Shown here piece by piece: positions 25,511 to 36,512 of a stretch of DNA of 64,000 nt (its first letter is position 1; each line of letters begins with the position of its first letter). The notes under the pieces were generated by a model. The model made no database searches. It had not been told where the DNA came from and saw only the letters and a list, made by a program, of their open reading frames with translations. A program made the translations under genes and the position numbers. Origin of the DNA: Terebella lapidaria (Eukaryota > Annelida > Polychaeta > Terebellida > Terebellidae); NCBI GenBank assembly GCA_949152475.1, contig OX424561.1:18718481-18782480 (forward strand). Reading direction: 5' to 3'.

Positions 25511-27118
25511 CTCCCGTAGGATTTTTGTGTCAAAATTGATATTTTTGCATTTCTTGGTTCACTTGGGTGCATAGTATTGGAAAATGGCGGGGTACAAATT
25601 TTCCGACCTCTGGACCCCCCTGTGGGGGACCTTTCCTGTCTGGGGGGTCCTGGAACTGATGATACTATCAGATCCACCAATATTTGACCGATTTTTGTGG
25701 TTTCAATGTCAAAATGGGGGTTTCTGATGACGATAAATCCACTGATGACATTTTCAAAGTGATCCGAAGTGAATATGATCAATTTCCAACGTACGCGTAA
25801 TGGTCGCGGTGGCCGAACGGGGGTCCAATAATCAAAATTCGTCAATTTAACAAATAATGTCATGTAGTATATTTTTTTCAGGGTTTTCAGGTATGAGAAA
25901 TTGAATGAAGCAATAATTTATGTCATCAGACCACTCATTTTAGAGTTACTGAGCTTCCAGATATATTAATCGAAGCAATTAAAAGTCTTCATTTTTTTAC
26001 GGAATTTGTATTTCTTCATTTTAGAAATGCATAATTATACATGATGATGCAAATGTAGATTAATAACGAAATATAAGAAGCAATAACAATATGATACACA
26101 ATTACTGGAATAAAATCACACTTCAGCTGAAATATGAATAAAGGACATTATTTTGAAATGATGGACAAAGATTGCATGATATCGGTTATATATCTGATAA
26201 CATGATTTCTCAAGTTTACACAACTGATCATATAAAGTAATACATCTGTATTGTCAATACTCGGTTAATACTACAATTCACATACTTGAAATAAAATCAA
26301 TGGAAGAAAAATCGCATCGACCAATTAAATCAAATTACAAACGAAAGTAAATCGCCAATAGAAGCACTTCAAGAAAACAAAAATAACAAGGTTTCCATAA
26401 CACCATTAAAATAGCACCAGTCAAAGAACAAAATGCCTCATCGACTAGAAAAAAACCAGAGAGCAGAGGATGGTGAACCAATCAACCAGGCCAAACGAAA
26501 CCTCAACGAAACTTCTCCACCATATTCCTTGAACAACAAGTACTTGGAGGAACCAATCATAAAGAAGAAGCCATTACGTTCTGAGGAATCCCTTTTAGGC
26601 GAACGTCATGTGAAATCCAAGGACTACACAAAAATTGGTTCCTTGCAAGCCATTTTACAGCTAAAACAACAGTCCCGGAGAAGGATCAGCAGATCATCTA
26701 ATATTGACCAGCACGAGATTACAAGAACAGGTCAACATATGATCGTAGATCACCAAGTTAAGCCAAGAGGTGAATGACCATCAACTGGAAACAGGTGATC
26801 ATGCGAATTTCCAATCAGACAGTAGAAACTCAGATCCCAGCATGTGAAGTTGACAAAGACAGACATGATGCCAATCTGGGTAGCACCAACTCACTGCTCC
26901 TGTCACAGTCCTCTTCACACCAAAGCCAGACGAACTCGAAGGTCATCACTCCTCTGTTCGGGAAGTCAACTACAGAGACTATGAAACGTTGTACACATTC
27001 CTGATGCTGACTCAGGGGATCTGCAATGTTGTTGTCAGACCAGAGAGGGAAACAATCATCACTCTGGATCTGGACAATGTACAAACGTGCCCTCCAGATT
27101 CAGCAGTCAGTTGGCAAT
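25511..27118. repeat. Left inner arm of the foldback element
   Basis: Inverted partner of 27,508-29,112. The terminal segment shares CTCCCGTAGGAT and a C/G-rich block with GGGGGGTCC words. Differences between arms are scattered single bases and small indels, which suggests an old but not ancient duplication. Confidence 0.8.
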
Positions 27119-27500
27119 AAGAACTGGATTTTCCAAGCAGGTGCACTTCACATTGCATTCTTTGCTCTGCATAGTCTGGGAGAAACCATTGACGCGAGTG
27201 GTATCGACACAGGTTCCATCGAGAGTGGTACATACACTTCTGCAGCCCTCTGTGGAAGCTTCAGTGGCAAATACTACTTGTACAAGCATGGAATTGAGTA
27301 TCACATCACAACATGTATGGAAATCATGATGATGAAATATGATGCAATCTTTTCAGTCATACTGCCTGGACCACTCTAAGTTCAATGCCATGATCACAAG
27401 GCAGCTTTCCATGACCGAAATCCTGAGATGACTGAGCTTGCAGACGACATACAGTCATTGCATCCTGATCCAGAGGCCCACATGAAACATCACGAAAAAC
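26433..27500 (+). pseudogene. Fragment of an unrecognised transposon-type protein
   Basis: Open frames in the left arm and centre give KSKDYTKIGSLQAILQL (about 26,610-26,670), then across the centre a stretch with KRALQIQQSVGNKNWIF, ALHIAFFALHSLGETID, SGTYTSAALCG and GIEYHITTCMEIMMMKYDAI (about 27,075-27,350), then AFHDRNPEMTELADDIQSLH (about 27,410-27,470). The pieces are in different frames; one frame change lies near 27,075, where a LDLD reading is followed by MYKRALQIQ. The pattern resembles a family of hypothetical proteins repeated in cnidarian and other invertebrate genomes, which I recall but cannot verify. Function unknown. Confidence 0.5.
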
Positions 27501-27507
27501 GCGAGGG

Positions 27508-29112
27508 GCCAACCGACTGCTGAATCTGGAGGGCACGGTTGCACATCGTCTAGATCTAGAGTGATGATTGTTTTCCTTTCTGGTCTGACAACAACATTGC
27601 AGATCCCCTGAGTCAGCATCAGGAATGTGTACAAAGTTTCATAGTCTGTGGTTGACTTCCTGAACAGAGTAGTGATGACCTCCGAGCTCGTCTGGCTTTG
27701 GTGTGAAAATGACTGTGACAGAAGCAGTGAGTTGGTGCTGCCCAGGTAGGCAATATGCCTGTCTTTGTCAGCTTGGCATGCTGGGATTCGACGTCTTAAC
27801 TTTCTGACTGGCAATTCGGATGATCACCCGTTTCCAGCTGATGTTCTTTCACCTCTTGGCTTGCTGTCACTTGTTGATCTATGACCATATGTTCACCTGT
27901 TGTTGTAATCTGGTGCTGGTACTCATCAAATGATCTGCTGATCCTTCTCCGGGACTGTTGTTTTAGCTGTAAAATGGCTTGCAAGGAACCAAGTTTTGTG
28001 TAGTTCTTGGACTTCACATGACGTTTGCCTGGTAGGAATTCCTCAAAAGGTATTGGCTTCTTGTTTATGATTGGTTCCTCCAAGTACTTGATGTCTAAGG
28101 AATATGGTGGAAAAGTTTCGTTGGAATAACGAGGGGCTGGTTGATTGGTTCACTATCCTCTGCTCTCTGTCTTTTCTGGTCGATGAAACATTTTGTTCTT
28201 TGACTGGTGCTATTTTAATGGTGTTATAGAAACCTTGTTATTTTTGTTGTCTGGATGTGCTACTGTTGGCGATTAAGTTTCCTTTGAATTGTGACTTGAC
28301 TAGTGGATGAGAGTTTTCTTTGATTGATTTTATTTCAAGTATGTGCATTGTAATATCAACAGGGTATTGACAATATGGATATATTATTTTATATGGTCAG
28401 TTGGGTATACTTGAGAAATCATGTTATCAAATATATAACCGACATCATACAATCTTTGTGCATCATTTCAAAATAATGTCCTTTATTCATGTGTCAGCTC
28501 AAGTGTAATTTTATTTCAGTAATTGTGTATCATATTGTTATTGCTTCATATATTCCGTTATTAATTCACATTTTCATCATCATGTATAATTGTGTATGTC
28601 TGAAATGAAGAAATACAAAATTCGTAAAAAACGAAGACTTTTAATCTCATCGATTTATATATCTGGAAGCTCAATAACTCTAAAATGAGTGGTCTGATGA
28701 TATAAATAACTGCTTCATTCAATTTTTCATACCTGAAAACCCTGAAAAAAATATACTACATGACATTATTTGTTAAATTGACGAATTTTCATTATTGGAC
28801 CCCCGTTCGGCCACCGCGACCATTACGCGTACGTTGAAAATTGATCATATTCACTTCTGCTCACTTCTAAAATGTCATTAGTGGATTTATCGTCATCAAA
28901 AACCCCCATTTTGACATCAAAACCACAAAAATCGGTCAAATATTGGTGGATCTGATAGTATCATCAGTTCCAGGACCCCCCAGACAGGAAAGGTCCCCCA
29001 CAGGGGGGTCCAGAGGTCGGAAAATTTGTACCCCGCCATTTTCCCATACTATGGACCCAAATGAACCACGAAATGCAAAAACATCAATTTTGACACAAAA
29101 ATCCTACGGGAG
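27508..29112. repeat. Right inner arm of the foldback element
   Basis: Inverted partner of 25,511-27,118. On the minus strand it holds the same protein fragments in slightly different form (KSKNYTKLGSLQAILQL; TDYETLYTFLMLTQGICNVV). The arm therefore contains an inverted second copy of the front of the gene, but not the part found in the centre. Confidence 0.8.
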
Positions 29113-29556
29113 TACATGTCATACTACACTACATGGACTGTGCATATTTTTCAGGTTAACAATATATTTCACCATAACAGTGTCATCTATATACTCTCCT
29201 GAACATGGTGGCAAATTTTCATATCCTTCTGCCCAAAAATGGGTGTGTCGCAAATATTTAATGAATGCCATATCATCGCATGAAAATTCTTTGACCTCAC
29301 CACGGTGATCACAGCAGCCGCGGAAAACGTTCAGGTATCTATACAGCGGTATGGAAAACGTAATGACCTATCGTGACATCACGATTCTTTTACCTGAAAC
29401 ACACGGCATGGCTGGGGCACTGTGAACAGCATTTTGATCGTGCCAGACGCGCATTATATCGATGGAATTCGTACATTTATTTATTTCGTAGCATATTATA
29501 TGAACATAAGCAGTATATTTGTGCAAGAAAAAAAATTTACTGTCCGTCGTCTTTAA

Positions 29557-30142
29557 GAATTTATCAATTCATGGTTGTTTTTGCGCAATTTCAGAATAAC
29601 AGAATAGGAATGAGTTCACCTTGGATTTGGAATCTCTAAGCATTGTACAGTATTTATGATAAGCTTTGTAGTAAGGTTCAACATCCTCCTGTCAACAGAA
29701 TATCGGCATATAACCTCTGTTCTCTTTAGTGTTTTAATGACTATTAGCTACCAAAACACACTTATGTCCACTACTACTCATGGTCCAGATGCAAACATAA
29801 TTTTGCATTTACACATCTACATTGAAGTTACATTTCTTATTGGTTCTAAATGGGAGCTATCAGGGAGAGTATATTGCCACTCATCCGTACATGTGAATTC
29901 CAGCATTTAAAATTCCAGGCATTGCCGAAAAAATTCTATATTCCACTGTCGCAAATATTTCACGTAGCATTGACGATAGGTGTCGCAAATTTATTGTTGT
30001 CTTTACAAACAACATCAACGAAACCTTCGGGAATACAGGTAAAAAATATCACCTAATTCCTAAACGTTGTGCATAAAGTGTATATGTTCTGAGAACTTTC
30101 GAATTAGTTCGATATTTGTTTGAAAAGTGTTTTGTTTAATAC
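29557..30142. other. Between the foldback element and the last recognised dioxygenase exon
   Basis: The missing 3' exons of the minus-strand gene would be expected here or beyond. I could not find the family C-terminal motif (FDN-x-R-x-LHGR) on the minus strand. Confidence 0.4.
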
Positions 30143-31581
30143 CTCAGGAATCCATAGAGGACCTTGCAGAAGTACAGATATAGTCACACCGATAATCTGA
30201 AATAGTAAACATTTACAGTGTCTTATAAATTACCATATAGTTCAGTTTCGAAAACATCGTTGGATTCGAATAAAATGGATAGTATTTCGTATCGTTTCAG
30301 GCCACATTAATTATAAGTACAGTATAATGTTATGAAATCTCGCACCTCATAAACTCACCTCGCCTGAAATATTGTCGACCATGAAGTGAGGCCCTCGGTA
30401 TCTCATGTCCACACGGTCCCTATGACAGATATCATAGTTATTTTAACTTTCAGCAGCGCCCAGTACTGCTATTATATTTATTCATACTGTGTTCACAACA
30501 TTATATTCCTGAAACAAGACAGTTCGCCTGTTTTTTCGATCTATTTGGTATCTTGGTAATTCTTTCGCCAACTTATCCATAATGCATGTGTTTTGCGGTG
30601 TGATCAACTGGAACATCACTTATGAAGTCAAGTTACTAATAAATTTTGTTCAAATATTCAAAATTCGTTTCGATGAACAGCACCAAAATGGATTTGTCGA
30701 GCACTAAGAGTACTGACGGTTCTGAGTGTAGTCACGTGCTGAATGTACACACGAGTGTATTCATGAGTGTATTCATATGTTTTGTGTACGTGCCGAGCAT
30801 ACTCACGTGCTGAATGTACTTGCATACTGAATGTACTCGTGTGCTGAATTTACTCACGTGCTGAACGATTTTATGTGTTTTGTGTTGGTGCCGAGCGTAC
30901 TCACGTGCTGAGTGTACTCATGTACTGAGTGTACTCATGTACTGAGCATACCCACATGCTGGGTGTATTCACGTGTTTTGTGTATGTGCTGAGCATACTC
31001 ACGTGCTATGTGTACATTGAGCTTAAAGTACTCACGGTGCTGACTGTATTCACGTGTTATGTGTACATGCCGAGCGTACTCATGTATGTGCTGAGTGTAC
31101 TCACTGGCTGCGCATACACACGTGCTGAGTGTACTCACGTGCTAAATGTGCTCACGTGCTCAGTTTATTCACGTTCTGAGCGTACTCACCTGTCGAGCGT
31201 ACTCACGCGGCATATTGAACGTTGTAGAAGGAGACAGGGACTGTCGCCAGGACCTGGAAATCCTCGGGGTGGAGCTGCTGCATGCGTTTCGCCTCGTACC
31301 ACGCATCTACAAGTATACTCTCTCCTCCCACCACACAGTCGTCAAACCTACACCGAAAACAATGTCAATGTGCACTAAATCAGCCACAGACAGCCCACAA
31401 CAGCAGGGTGATACGAGCTGTCCAGTGGGATATGTGCAGCAAACATCCCCGCATTTAATTGTCTGGCTCAAGAAGCGCACACCTTTCACACAATAGGAAC
31501 TGATATCCCGGGCAGTCGGACTGGTACGGCATGTCCATGTGCGCCGCCAGAGGGTAGGTCGTCTTTGTACGTCGTGAAATT
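30143..31581 (-). CDS. Dioxygenase exons 7-10: iron-binding core
   Basis: Exon 31,581-31,483 reads PLAAHMDMPYQSDCPGYQFL. His and Asp of HMD are the first two iron ligands (H-x-D), and CPGYQFL matches the family PPGVQLLHC. Exon 31,347-31,207 reads GGESILVDAWYEAKRM then PEDFQVLATVPVSFYNV, matching GG-x-x-x-VDGF...P-x-x-F-x-x-L. Exon 30,419-30,359 reads DRVDMRYRGPHFMVD, and exon 30,196-30,143 reads IIGVTISVLLQGPLW. Introns are 135, 787 and 162 bp. The exon at 31,347-31,207 ends in a GTGAGT donor, which is also the first unit of a minisatellite. Confidence 0.85.
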
Positions 31582-34572
31582 CTGCAACAAGGGTTTCTTG
31601 TCCTCTGACTCTTTTACACCTTTTTCGCTCATTTATTATGAAGCTAAACGGTATCGTGTTATAACTTGAGACTCTCCAACTACGAGTCAAACGGCAATAT
31701 TTTTACCATATTTCAGACTTCTGTCGCAAAAAAGGAATTTGGGAGTTGGTAATCTACGCCTATCTTATTTTAAGCCTGCCCATCGTATAATTTCTTTGTA
31801 CGCAGGTGATTTTGTGTGCATTCCTGCTTTCTTTAGTAATCTTTGAGAACATCATATTTGTGTAGAATACATTCCAATGTGAATTCTGGTGTGAACATTA
31901 CAATGATACTTCCATTCCTGGTAGATGTAAACACAACGTTGTAACTACCCGAAATAGGCTCAGGTTCCTGAGATGTCGTTATGTACGTCGTATTCGGCTG
32001 ACATTCAGCATCGAGGTAGACTGCTAACTTCTTTATTTATTGCGATATAAGTTTAGAATTGGTGAGAAATTGCCACTTGACTCTCAGGTGAAGCGTGGTA
32101 GACTGTGTAATACAATACCTTTAAGCACCGTAATAATATGAGCAAAAAGATGTTTAAACGACTTTAAAATATCAGAGTATACATTGATATGTTTCAAATC
32201 GGATTCTGAAAACGGGACAATTATTTTACAGCTTGTTATTTATTCTCTTGTACCTTTTACAAAATGGACACAAAACTCTTCACATACCTCCCCATACACT
32301 GTAGTCTGGATAGGGCATACTCGCTCTAGGATCTGCAATATCGTTGTCACATAGATTATTGCACAGAATCGCTATTGCTTGCAGCAGTGGTGATGCATAA
32401 TGATTGGTGATTACCTGTTTTGCTGACACATCTGATGGAATGCCCTGCATCAGACACATTCCCTCTTCGTTTAGATGCTTTAGCCACCTGTATCGATGAA
32501 GTTTTATTACCTAAATATGATCGAAACCATAATATCTCCTTTAACGCATAATCACATATATCACGACTGGCATGTGTACGATTGCTAAATTTCCGAACAC
32601 TTTGACATTTCATTCATCATGAGTTCAATCGAGACATGTATGTATTGACGATGATACATACTTCCACATGCCCCGATCTGTTGTCATCGCTTCTGAATAT
32701 AATACTTTTGGAATTTCTCCCTGAAAAAATATTGCATCATAGATCTACTTGAATTTAATCCTGGAAAGCAACCGAAAGTGAATAATATTATTATGACTAT
32801 CAAAACATCATAAAATGCAATATATAATACTAACCTAAACATAGTCTTCAAGAGTTTTGTCTTTAAATGACACAAACTGTTCGAACAATCATGGTCATTT
32901 TAGGTCAACATTATATGACAACACTTTATAGTTTCCATAGGCAATTGAAGTGTTATGTGGAAATCACACAGTGTTTGAGTACAGATCGAGGGTCATCTCA
33001 CGTCAGGTTCAAGATAAAATGCACTATATCATGTGTATATCTCCATGTCATAATGCACAACTGAATGGTTTTTAGTGCACATAGAATTCAGTGCACACGG
33101 ACCAGTCATAATTTCAGGATGACATAACTTTGATTTTGAGTAGTCAAGGTAAACCGATGTCAAGTTCAAGATTTTCCTTATGAATTCCTACATGACATGA
33201 GTCCCACATCCCAATTGCCATCAAGTGGAGGAATCTTCAAGCACTAATTAAAATATCTTGATGCAAACATGATATTGAATTTGAGCATTCAATCGAATCT
33301 TAGGCCAAGTTCAAGGTCAACCTACGAGGTTCCATATATAACTTCCTGTGTGCACATGGAATAACCCTTTGAGTTCTATCGTGGAGTATTTGGTGTCGAT
33401 ATGGCCATGTTTGAGTACATTTTACCATAACCGTGTGTTGGTAGACGTCTACCATCGTAGATCGTCTTTGTACGTCTTGTCTAGCTTATTTTAGCTCAAG
33501 AAAGTTCAAGGTCACGAACTCCAGCAATATACATGATTCCTCACGAGTTACCATATTTCAGCATTTTTAATGAAATGCAATGAAATTTTATTGTGTAGCC
33601 TACAATAACCCAATATATAATATTGTTGTGGATGTACACGTATATGAATATTCAATATATCGTATATATTTGTCGGAGGACGAACGAAAAAACATAACCT
33701 TATGGGGAATAATAATTGCACTGTTCGTTTTGTATTATGAATGGTCATATAAATAAATGATATCAAATTGTCAAGTACATCTAGTGTGCTTTCGACGATT
33801 CTGTATGAATATTGGGGTTAGTCTGCAGTTCAAGTATGTGGGATTGACGAGTGTCGTGCTTCTAGTTTGAGCTGGTGCAATGGTTCTGTTGTAGATTTGG
33901 TGGTCTGGAATTCTTTCTTTGATCCTTTTATCTCTCGCTTCCTTGGAATAACTGTTCTCCTCTAAGTAATTCAGAAGCATTTCCACAATGTGATCTTCCT
34001 CGTTGAACTCCACAATCAGCACATCGCCTGATGTGAAACCAAACATAGATTTCAATCATAGCGAAATGTCCGATCAATAGTAACAGTCAAGTGCATCGCT
34101 TAAGCTCATATACCCTGTACGTGCGCTCGTTTGATTGAATACAGAGGGGCCAAATCGGCTGGCTCGAAGCTTCGCTGAGCAGAGATGGGATGTATACACT
34201 TCTCACATCGGCAATGGTGCCTTAACCAGGTGGCATTGAATCTAATAAAAATGAAAAACAACCAGACAACCAACAACCTAACGATGACAAATTACCAAAG
34301 TGTTTATCAGTACTAATAATGAATATATATATTCAGATACATACGTTGCTATCGATGACATGAACTAACCTGTCTCTATTCCCTCCACGCCCCACAATAT
34401 TCACCAGCTTTTTGTCACTAGATACCGTAACTTCTGGGTCCATAGCGGTGCTGAAAACCTTCAGGGACGCGAACAATCGACTAACAATGAACTCTCGATG
34501 ATTAATAACTCCCAAAGTTATTATATAAACAACTGTTACGATTGTTGCTTGTTTACAAGACATGCATTTCAT
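30143..34572 (-). CDS. Gamma-butyrobetaine dioxygenase-like gene, ten exons placed, 3' end not found
   Basis: The family (BBOX1/GBBH, related to trimethyllysine dioxygenase) consists of Fe(II)- and 2-oxoglutarate-dependent hydroxylases; BBOX1 makes carnitine from gamma-butyrobetaine. Exons on the minus strand, 5' to 3': 34,572-34,370; 34,241-34,114; 34,027-about 33,849; 32,720-32,662; 32,487-32,415; 32,332-32,288; 31,581-31,483; 31,347-31,207; 30,419-30,359; 30,196-30,143. Most junctions show GT/AG with matching phase. Two points are unresolved: the 3' edge of exon 3, and the join between exons 6 and 7, where about 8-15 family residues are missing and phase does not match, so a micro-exon or a break must be there. 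The C-terminal exons with the third iron ligand were not found. It may be active or a decaying copy. Confidence 0.85.
30712..31206 (-). repeat. Intronic 17-bp minisatellite starting at the splice donor
   Basis: On the coding (minus) strand the intron after the exon ending at 31,207 begins GTGAGTACGCTCGACAG, then GTGAGTACGCTCAGAAC, then GTGAATAAACTGAGCAC, and so on for about 500 bp. The consensus unit is near GTGAGTACACTCAGCAC. The first unit is the splice donor, and about ten units keep an exact GTGAGT. Unit junctions make CACGTG. All reading frames are open in places because 17 is not a multiple of three; these open frames are not genes. Confidence 0.9.
31640..32115. mobile_element. Small foldback element inside dioxygenase intron 6
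   Basis: The left end 31,640-31,735 (GAGTCAAACGGCAATA, TTCTGTCGCAAAAAA) is inverted at about 32,030-32,115, giving terminal inverted repeats of about 85 bp with many differences. The same ends occur at 20,246-20,412. The interior holds an open minus-strand stretch of about 66 codons (containing SGSYNVVFTSTRNGSIIVMF) without recognised homology. No transposase. Confidence 0.55.
32288..32720 (-). CDS. Dioxygenase exons 4-6: start of the catalytic domain
   Basis: Exon 32,720-32,662 reads GEIPKVLYSEAMTTDRGMW and has a TTTTTTCAG acceptor and a GTATGT donor. Exon 32,487-32,415 reads WLKHLNEEGMCLMQGIPSDV, and human BBOX1 has a corresponding WLSTLKKVGIVRLTGA segment. Exon 32,332-32,288 reads ILERVCPIQTTVYGE, matching the family R-x-x-F...T-x-YG segment, with a GTATGT donor. 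Introns are 174 and 82 bp. The join of exons 4 and 5 makes a Lys codon across the intron. The agreement of three independent phases supports a real spliced gene. Confidence 0.85.
33849..34572 (-). CDS. Dioxygenase exons 1-3: N-terminal zinc-binding domain
   Basis: Exon 34,572-34,370 ends KKLVNIVGRGGNRDR. An alternative 5' edge is an acceptor (TTTTCAG) at 34,451, giving an exon from 34,450. Exon 34,241-34,114 reads FNATWLRHHCRCEKCIHP, matching the family WLRDNC-x-C-x-x-C-x-H zinc site of the GBBH N-terminal domain. Exon 34,027-about 33,849 reads GDVLIVEFNEEDHIVEML then SYSKEARDKRI, matching the second half of that domain (pattern W-x-DGH...WL...R). Introns between them are 128 and 86 bp. Phases agree: AG plus A gives Arg, and G plus GC gives Gly. 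The exon-3 donor is uncertain; a weak GTCAAT at 33,848 would keep phase 0. Confidence 0.85.
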
Positions 34573-34796
34573 TGAATTCCAACCTGAACAAACTGCAAGA
34601 ATGCATTGTTCGGTGTAACTCGATGATTATGGAGACTCCAGTTCGGCCAAGTACACGGACGTGACAATGGTGCAGCTATGATATAGAGGTAACATACGGT
34701 AAAAATTCAAATTATTCTCGTACGTAGTAATGCACTACATATGCCACTTAACAGTTTTTCCCGTCAGTTAAGTTTATTGTGGATATGGATACGGAC

Positions 34797-34935
34797 CTTG
34801 CTGTGTGCACAGCCTGCGTTCAGTCCTGCTGTACTGCGTTGCACGGTGCAGGATACCAAGCGTTCCCAGTGGTGTTCTGCCCCACACAAGCGCCCCAATG
34901 AAGCGTGAACAACTAGCAGAGGCGTGTCCAAACAT
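34797..34935 (-). other. Possible 5' exon with presequence-like N-terminus
   Basis: A minus-strand ATG at 34,935 opens a frame beginning MFGHASASCSRFIGALVW and continuing with several Arg and no acidic residue for the first 30 or more codons, like a mitochondrial presequence. A possible donor (CAAG, then GTCCGT) lies at 34,797. Its phase does not fit the alternative acceptor at 34,451 without assuming another donor, so the link to the dioxygenase is only a suggestion. Confidence 0.25.
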
Positions 34936-35669
34936 ATCGACTTTGCTAGTTGCCTTTCATATGTGCTGTAGTATCAGTGACGATATATTTAGACGTACGC
35001 TAGTAATGCTGAGGCAGTTGAAACAATGTGTTTAATACGTGAACTTTGTATGTATAGACACTCCTGCCCGAATATGTTGTATGCATTTATTTCACGAATA
35101 ACTATATATATATATATATATATATTAGTCGTGTGTTTGACACGTATTATAGGACTGTAATAAGCATGATCATAAGAGTACAATGTTCAAAGACCATGAT
35201 TTCTGTGGTGCACAGATATGCATTTACCAACGTAAAACGTCGAGATACATATATATAACGAAAAGCATCACATGACTAAGCATAATCAGAATACTGACAT
35301 TCTTTTTTCCCATCATATCCAAATGTTGTATAAAACATGCGTTAAAGAGAAACCATATTTTTGTAGGCAAGCAATGCTTGCCTTCAATTCATTCATTGAG
35401 CAATCAATCAAACCTGACATCAAAACAGCACATAAACGTGACTAGAAGTTCCACATAATATCTCAACGCTTGGAAGACCTACAACCGACATAATCGCAAT
35501 CTCATTTTGGAAGGTCTGGTCTGAACAAGACGATTCTTGACTACAGCTGCTGCTGCTGCTGCTGCTTGAATTCAACATTGTCAACGTGTATACATGTACT
35601 CAAGAAACAATGTATATATTACACGATCTAATAAAACGATCTCCTTGCTGTGTGCAGTGAAGTCGAAAT
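34936..35669. other. No gene recognised; TA and CTG microsatellites
   Basis: A (TA)n run lies at about 35,103-35,126 and a (CTG)n run of about six units at 35,547-35,564. No core promoter could be assigned with confidence. Confidence 0.5.
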
Positions 35670-36512
35670 AGACCGTACCTCTGGTCCAATAACCTATTGT
35701 CGTGGCGTTGCGCCCGTCGTCTGTCCATCTCTAAAGTTTACCGGCATTTTTGATAATTTTGTTTCAATAGATTTCCAATGTGTACCTTGATTGCCCTTGA
35801 ATTGCCGGTTTTTTGACGGATAGGTAAAACAATTTCTTGGCCCCAAATCGCATTACTATTCATTTTGGCCATTTCTAGGTAGAGAAAAATCACCCTTTGA
35901 AAAATATTTTGGACTTTTTTGGCACTTTTTTCCTTTATAATGTGAGCTGCCGCCAATGTACTTCTAGAATGCATGAAGACAGTGCGTAGATTTTCGTTAC
36001 TTTCAAATGGAAAGTCATAAACGTTTCTGTCCAAAATCGCATTACTATTCGCTTCTCTAAACAATTTTCACTCTTCAACAAACATAAAATTCACTCTTCA
36101 GAGTGAATTGACCTCGGATGACCTTGAGTGCTGAATATCTGACGTGGAATGTAAATTTTGACCTCATAGGCGTGAGCGCTTGCACCTAGAGTTAGTACTG
36201 TGTTATAAGCGTTTATAAAGTCACATATATGGCACATCTTCTGGAGACCCTAAATGACCTGGAAGGCTAAATATCAAAGTAACGCCTGACCTTTAAATTG
36301 GCTTGTACAGATAAAATATTTGTTGTCGTGTTGTTCATAGAGCTTATACGTATGTACTATGAACATATACGATGCCATATGCAGCACACCATCTAATGGG
36401 AACAAAGAAGACCCTGATTGGTAAATCTCAAGGTCATGTGTCAACTGCAGTGCTTCAAAACCGAAACTCTCTGGTAACCTATCTTAGCACTTGGCAAATT
36501 TTTATTTATTTA
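35670..36512 (+). mobile_element. Short diverged member of the satellite-element family
   Basis: The left end reads TGGTCCAATAACCTATTGTC followed by GTGGCGTTGCG. The right end reads TCTGGTAACCTATCTTAGC then ACTTGGCAAATTTTT. Both match the ends of the 41-kb element. The interior has only degenerate TGACC-type units, so this copy shows the element without its large array. Confidence 0.65.

Larger units (their letters stand above)
24868..29556. mobile_element. 4.7-kb foldback DNA element bounded by TTAA
   Basis: Both outer ends read TTAAAGRCGACGGAC inward, with TTAA at 24,868-24,871 and 29,553-29,556, which fits a TTAA-targeting class such as piggyBac or Kolobok (inference). The outer arms (24,872-25,510 and 29,113-29,552) match in part, for example GTCACGATAGGT at both ends. 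The inner arms 25,511-27,118 and 27,508-29,112 are long close inverted repeats of about 1.6 kb. A 389-bp unique centre separates them. Fragments of one protein gene lie in both arms and the centre. No DDE transposase motif was recognised. Probably a defective foldback derivative of a larger transposon. Confidence 0.75.

Noticed and set aside
25426-25863. 145-codon minus-strand frame shared with 28,943-29,308 as a conserved protein
   Set aside because: Similarity is due to the inverted arms of the foldback element; the peptide is low-complexity and lies in the terminal repeat.
30929-31496. Open frames across the CACGTG-rich repeat as a repeat protein
   Set aside because: The 17-bp period is open in several frames on both strands; it is an intronic minisatellite.
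34333-34572. Stand-alone 79-codon membrane peptide
   Set aside because: Its 3' half fits the dioxygenase N-terminal domain with a donor at 34,369, so it is treated as an exon.
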